Of a stretch of DNA of 18,000 nt, positions 15,706 to 18,000 are shown in pieces (the first letter of the stretch is position 1; every line of letters begins with the position of its first letter). The position numbers were made by a program, and so were the translations under genes. The DNA comes from CAMYLR01 sp039588915 (lineage in GTDB: Bacteria; Gemmatimonadota; Gemmatimonadetes; JACCXV01; JAHWKZ01), in the NCBI GenBank assembly GCA_039588915.1, contig JBDGYV010000056.1, positions 1-18,000 of the forward strand, read 5' to 3'. The notes under the pieces were generated by a model. It did no database searches, was not told the DNA's origin, and was given only the letters and a program-made list of their open reading frames with translations.

Positions 15706-16180
15706 CGCTTCTCTGCGCTGTCACCTCGAGCATGTCGAGTGCCGCGAGGACGGCCCGCTCAGCGTCGTTCTCGTGCGCGATCGGGGCCCCGAAGAGGGCC
15801 ATGATCGCGTCCCCGATGTACTTGTCGACATACCCCTCGTACCGATAGACGACGTCGGCCAGCTCGCCCAGCAAGCCGTGCATGACGAGGCTGACCTCTT
15901 CCGGGTCAAGACGTTCGGAGAGCGCGGTGAACCCTGACAGATCAGCGAACAGGACGACGACTTCGCGCCGATCGCCTCGAAGCTCTTCTCGGGCGCGCTC
16001 ATACTTGGCTCGCAGCTCGGGGGGGATGTTGGGCTCGGGGGCGGCATCCGCCGGCGCGCTTTCCAGTTCCACGACCGGGCCCGCTACTGGCGTGCCACAC
16101 TGAGAGCAGAACTTCGCCCCCGGCGGCAGGGGCGAACCGCACTCAGTGCAGAATTGGGCGGGTTGGGGTAGGTCTGGCAC
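15632..16180 (-). CDS. Cyclase-AAA-TPR regulator, N-terminal fragment
   Basis: The first 170 residues are real sense. A double zinc ribbon FCTECG...KFCSQCG (10-29) is followed by a linker and the start of a class III cyclase domain: VVVLFADLSGFTALSERL with metal Asp80, then YVDKYIGDAIMALFG with Lys120 (ATP-type base-selecting Lys) and second metal Asp124. The frame is lost after LLSIRVG (to about 15672). Family cyclases continue 'GINxGxVxxGxVG' here, and that strand is missing. The next in-frame family residues, GSVGSES, appear in the other frame after a 7-bp GGGTCGG that probably represents two collapsed copies. I chose the GTG at 16180, which opens just before the zinc ribbon. It is the first gene of the block reaching down to PspC. 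Confidence 0.85.
   Translation of the reverse strand: MPDLPQPAQFCTECGSPLPPGAKFCSQCGTPVAGPVVELESAPADAAPEPNIPPELRAKYERAREELRGDRREVVVLFADLSGFTALSERLDPEEVSLVMHGLLGELADVVYRYEGYVDKYIGDAIMALFGAPIAHENDAERAVLAALDMLEVTAQRSDDSDHLLSIRVGRVGVTAAVHGDG
15672..15678 (-). other. Inferred deletion junction in the cyclase gene
   Basis: GGGTCGG on the minus strand can be read as the end of 'RVG' in the upstream frame or as the start of 'GSVG' in the downstream frame. Loss of one of two such 7-bp copies with the roughly 25 bp between them (about 32 bp in all, judged from the usual cyclase motif length) explains both the missing strand and the frame change. Confidence 0.6.
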
Positions 16181-16198
16181 CTTTCTTATCCTCGAAGT

Positions 16199-16228
16199 AT
16201 CCTATCCCATTATCTGAGGTCAGGCCAA
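16199..16228 (-). promoter_or_regulatory. Candidate promoter of the cyclase gene block
   Basis: On the minus strand, TTGGCC (16228-16223) and TAGGAT (16204-16199) are separated by 18 bp, giving a start point near 16192 and a leader of about 12 nt before the GTG at 16180. It lies in the 71-bp divergent gap shared with the plus-strand lipoprotein gene. Judged by eye. Confidence 0.35.
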
Positions 16229-16251
16229 GCATTCCTTTGAAGGAGGCTCCC

Positions 16252-16446
16252 GTGCGGTTCTCTCTTCGATGTCTTCCTGTATTCTCGATCGGTCTCATGC
16301 TCGTGGGATGTCAGGGTGACGCCCAAGCACCGGTCGCGCTTGACCGTACGCTCGATGGTGCGGCCGCGATCAAGTGCCCCTGGGAAAAGAGCATAACCGA
16401 CATTTACGAGAACAAGTTCAAGAGCGACAAGACCGCAAGAGCATAA
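16252..16446 (+). CDS. Cysteine-rich lipoprotein, N-terminal fragment (frameshifted gene)
   Basis: This is the signal-peptide part of the gene that continues in 16374-17639. The GTG at 16252 gives MRFSLRCLPVFSIGLMLVGC, a clear lipoprotein signal with lipobox LVGC (Cys20), and follows an excellent GAAGGAGG ribosome site at 16239-16246; the in-frame TTG at 16237 would start before that site. The mature sequence runs through IKCPWEKSITDIYENKFKSD and then, because of the 50-bp duplication, stops at 16446. Dropping one copy fuses it in frame with the long downstream part to give a 445-aa lipoprotein. Confidence 0.8.
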   Translation: MRFSLRCLPVFSIGLMLVGCQGDAQAPVALDRTLDGAAAIKCPWEKSITDIYENKFKSDKTARA

Positions 16447-17639
16447 CCGACATTTACGAGAACAAGTTCAAGAGCGACAAGACCGCCGCTTGCAAGGAGA
16501 TCGCGGAGCATATGGCGGCTGCAGATACTACCGCGGCCGAGCTTGGGATCAACCAGCTTCTCGTGGCGCTCTACAACGACTACGCAGCGTGCGTGGGCCT
16601 GCCCTTCGGAAAGCAGGACCTCGCTGCCTGCCCATTCAAGGACGGCGCCAGCGTCCATCTGCTCGGCGTGGTCGACTTCGCGCAAAAGACGTGCAACTTG
16701 GCCGACCCGGCACTGCCGCAGACCGGTGACGTTGATTGCGTCGTTCCGACGGTCGACAACCTCACGGTACCAGACGAGTACCCATGTGATTCTTTCTGTG
16801 ACCCGACGGCTTTGAACCCGGTTGCTACCGCGGGAGGCTGGATCGCTGTTGCGTCGGTAGCTGAAGGCGACTCGGTTATCCTCCCCAGCGGCGAGTTCGG
16901 CATCCAGATCGACGACCTGGAGGCTGGAGTCAGCGAGGTTTTCGTCGCAATTCGCGAGAATAAGCCGACGCCGGTCGTCGGCGTCTGCCCGGTCAACTCC
17001 GACAACGACTGCGTACAGAACAACTACACCGTCGACATGGACGGCGTGGGCGAGGCTTACAGCGACAACGACCCGATCGCCGACAGCCCAGCGCCAGGCC
17101 TGTATATCGAGATCTGCGAGGGCCCGGCGCCATTCGCCGAGTTTTCGGTTCCGGCACGTTGCGAGAGTAGCTCCAACACTTGCGAACCGGCCCAATCAAT
17201 CCCTGACCGCGACCTGCTCAAATGCAGCAAGGGAGCGCTGGCTTTCGAACCGAGCACATGGACAGCGGCCGACGGCGCACTCGCCGTGCGCGACGTTCTC
17301 TGCCAAGTGGAGTCCCACTCGCCAACGGTTTCAGAGGGCACGACCTGCACGGTGTTCGACGAGGATAACGACCTGGTCGACAGCTGCCTGGCGCTGCCGA
17401 CCCCAGACCCAGAAGACAGCCCGAAAGCCGCGGAGTGCATGATTTTCGATATCCTCGCCGCAAACCTCGACGACGCGCACGACGGATCACCAGTCCCCTA
17501 CACGATGGTAGCGACCAAGATCGAGAAAGGCGTCTCCCACACAGGGAGTGCGCCCTTCGATCTCTCCCAAACCGATCCGATGTTCGGGGAAGTTGAGATC
17601 GTACCGGTGATTGACGTCCTACCCCCAGGACAGGAATAG
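16374..17639 (+). CDS. Cysteine-rich lipoprotein, main part
   Basis: About 400 residues of real sense from the second copy of the 50-bp duplication to the TAG at 17639; the first roughly 20 residues read from 16374 are out of frame. The mature protein is acidic and rich in Asp, Pro and about 18 cysteines, many in pairs (YPCDSFC, CPVNSDNDC, RCESSSNTC), which suggests a disulfide-bonded extracytoplasmic domain. DNDCVQNNYTVDMDG and DEDNDLVDSC look like metal-binding acidic loops. The N-terminal third is helical (KEIAEHMAAADTTAAELGIN), the rest strand-rich. No enzyme motif or known family is recognised. The gene is monocistronic: it has its own ribosome site and is followed by a hairpin terminator 9 bases after the stop. 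Confidence 0.82.
   Translation: MPLGKEHNRHLREQVQERQDRKSITDIYENKFKSDKTAACKEIAEHMAAADTTAAELGINQLLVALYNDYAACVGLPFGKQDLAACPFKDGASVHLLGVVDFAQKTCNLADPALPQTGDVDCVVPTVDNLTVPDEYPCDSFCDPTALNPVATAGGWIAVASVAEGDSVILPSGEFGIQIDDLEAGVSEVFVAIRENKPTPVVGVCPVNSDNDCVQNNYTVDMDGVGEAYSDNDPIADSPAPGLYIEICEGPAPFAEFSVPARCESSSNTCEPAQSIPDRDLLKCSKGALAFEPSTWTAADGALAVRDVLCQVESHSPTVSEGTTCTVFDEDNDLVDSCLALPTPDPEDSPKAAECMIFDILAANLDDAHDGSPVPYTMVATKIEKGVSHTGSAPFDLSQTDPMFGEVEIVPVIDVLPPGQE
16387..16486. repeat. 50-bp perfect tandem duplication breaking the lipoprotein gene
   Basis: Copy 1 is 16387-16436 and copy 2 is 16437-16486, identical over all 50 bases; the unit starts aagagcataaccgac and ends gcgacaagaccgc. Flanking bases on both sides differ, so the junction has no microhomology. 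As 50 is not a multiple of three, the frame changes. The peptide ITDIYENKFKSDKTA is encoded in both copies but in different frames relative to the start. Confidence 0.95.
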
Positions 17640-17648
17640 TCAGAGAGG

Positions 17649-17686
17649 CGCCGCCGCCAGCAAAAGCTGGCGGCGGCGATCCTTTT
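17649..17686 (+). terminator. Hairpin terminator of the cysteine-rich lipoprotein gene
   Basis: A perfect 13-bp, very GC-rich stem (17649-17661 with 17666-17678) has an AAAA loop and is followed by ATCCTTTTAT. It starts 9 bases after the stop codon. The T-run is short but the stem is strong. Confidence 0.8.
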
Positions 17687-17891
17687 ATCTCGGGTCAGCA
17701 CCCGCTTCCACGATGGCGATCGTAAGGGTCGCCTTCGAAACCAGTTTCTCTTCCGACCCGATCACCGAGTAAACCTCCGACCACACGAGCCCGACCACGA
17801 TCGTGCGATGTCTCGCGTCGGGAACCCGCGCCACCATGATGACGAAGGTGTTCGGCTGTGGCCTCGGGCGCAGCGATGTTTCTGCACACCG

Positions 17892-17930
17892 AAAAAAGCG
17901 TGGGGGCTCGAGCTGGGCCCCCCACGCTTT
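17892..17930 (-). terminator. Rho-independent terminator of the minus-strand gene entering from the right
   Basis: On the minus strand the stem AAAGCGTGGGGG pairs with CCCCCACGCTTT around a 12-nt interior that can itself fold at CTCGAG, and it runs into TTTTTT followed by CGG. It begins about 26 bases after the stop codon at 17956. Confidence 0.78.
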
Positions 17931-17955
17931 CGACCGTGGATTGGCGTCTACGACC

Positions 17956-18000
17956 CTACAACGCCTGGCACTTCAGCGTAATCTCCCCCGATGGAGAAAT
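17956..18000 (-). CDS. 3' end of a gene continuing beyond the window
   Basis: The last 14 codons read ISPSGEITLKCQAL and a TAG at 17958-17956. The fragment is too short to identify. Support comes from the strong minus-strand terminator placed directly after it. Confidence 0.4.
   Translation of the reverse strand: MSPSGEITLKCQAL

Larger units (their letters stand above)
17640..17955. other. 316-bp stretch without a convincing gene
   Basis: It holds the plus-strand terminator at 17649-17686 and the minus-strand terminator at 17892-17930. Between them (about 17690-17890) is a minus-strand open frame with an ATG at 17837 and stop at 17685 (50 aa, MVARVPDARHRTIVVGLV...). It is valine-rich and protein-like but has no recognisable family and lies beyond the minus-strand terminator, so I do not call it as a gene. 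Confidence 0.5.

Noticed and set aside
16404..17195. 263-aa minus-strand open frame opposite the cysteine-rich lipoprotein
   Set aside because: The plus strand has a ribosome site, lipobox, coherent domain composition and terminator; the antisense frame shows no recognisable domain.
17685..17837. 50-aa minus-strand frame MVARVPDARHRTIVV...
   Set aside because: Protein-like composition, but no recognised family or ribosome site, and it lies downstream of a strong minus-strand terminator; the longer open frame runs through that terminator hairpin.
1..18000. Frequent CGATCG/GATC words throughout the window
   Set aside because: They fall mostly within codons (Asp-Arg, Ile-Gly and similar) in high-GC coding sequence, with no array, spacing or strand pattern; codon preference explains them.

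Overview
High-GC bacterial DNA, probably a fragment of an environmental genome. It carries chromosomal housekeeping and accessory genes: no phage, insertion sequence, CRISPR array, rRNA or tRNA was seen. Lipobox lipoproteins, one of them cysteine-rich, a Tat-exported amidase, a zinc-ribbon/cyclase/AAA/TPR regulator and a predicted selenoprotein would fit a Myxococcota/Desulfobacterota/Binatota-like lineage, but the phylum cannot be fixed from this window. GTG and TTG starts are common and genes are tightly packed, mostly on the minus strand.

Layout in the direction of transcription. (A) Minus, 4341 to 31: Tat-signal amidase, AhpD/carboxymuconolactone-decarboxylase-family redox protein, small lipoprotein, VOC protein and calcineurin-like metallophosphatase, as one tightly spaced operon. 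(B) Plus, 4459-5121: MOSC-domain protein, divergent from the amidase. (C) Minus, 6215-5118: a 365-aa lipoprotein of unknown function, convergent with MOSC. (D) Minus, 9865 to 6322: sugar-type ABC importer (binding lipoprotein, permease, single-domain ATPase) whose last gene overlaps a TauE/SafE anion exporter. (E) Minus, 16180 to 9923: class III cyclase-AAA-TPR regulator, AlkA-like DNA glycosylase, receiver-like/DUF3052 fusion, zinc-ribbon DUF5655 protein, chloramphenicol-acetyltransferase-like enzyme and a small PspC protein, with junctions that overlap or nearly abut. (F) Plus, 16252-17639: a cysteine-rich lipoprotein with its own terminator, then the extreme 3' end of a minus-strand gene with a strong terminator.

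The main discovery is in block A. The AhpD-like gene has an in-frame TGA exactly where the second cysteine of the CxxC-x3-H redox motif belongs (giving CHYU-TQAH). Coding sense continues for 116 codons after it, and a perfect 7-bp hairpin with a G-containing 6-nt loop lies 17 nt downstream, where a bacterial SECIS element should be. It is therefore predicted to be a selenoprotein that an ordinary gene caller would split in two.

The second theme is damage. Four genes carry short indels: a 46-bp perfect tandem duplication (metallophosphatase), a 50-bp perfect tandem duplication (cysteine-rich lipoprotein), an inferred loss of about 32 bp between 7-bp direct repeats (cyclase) and an inferred in-frame loss of about 20 codons containing the usual catalytic Glu (AhpD-like gene). 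Three break the reading frame. Such clustering suggests assembly error or unusually active slippage, and raw reads would decide between them.
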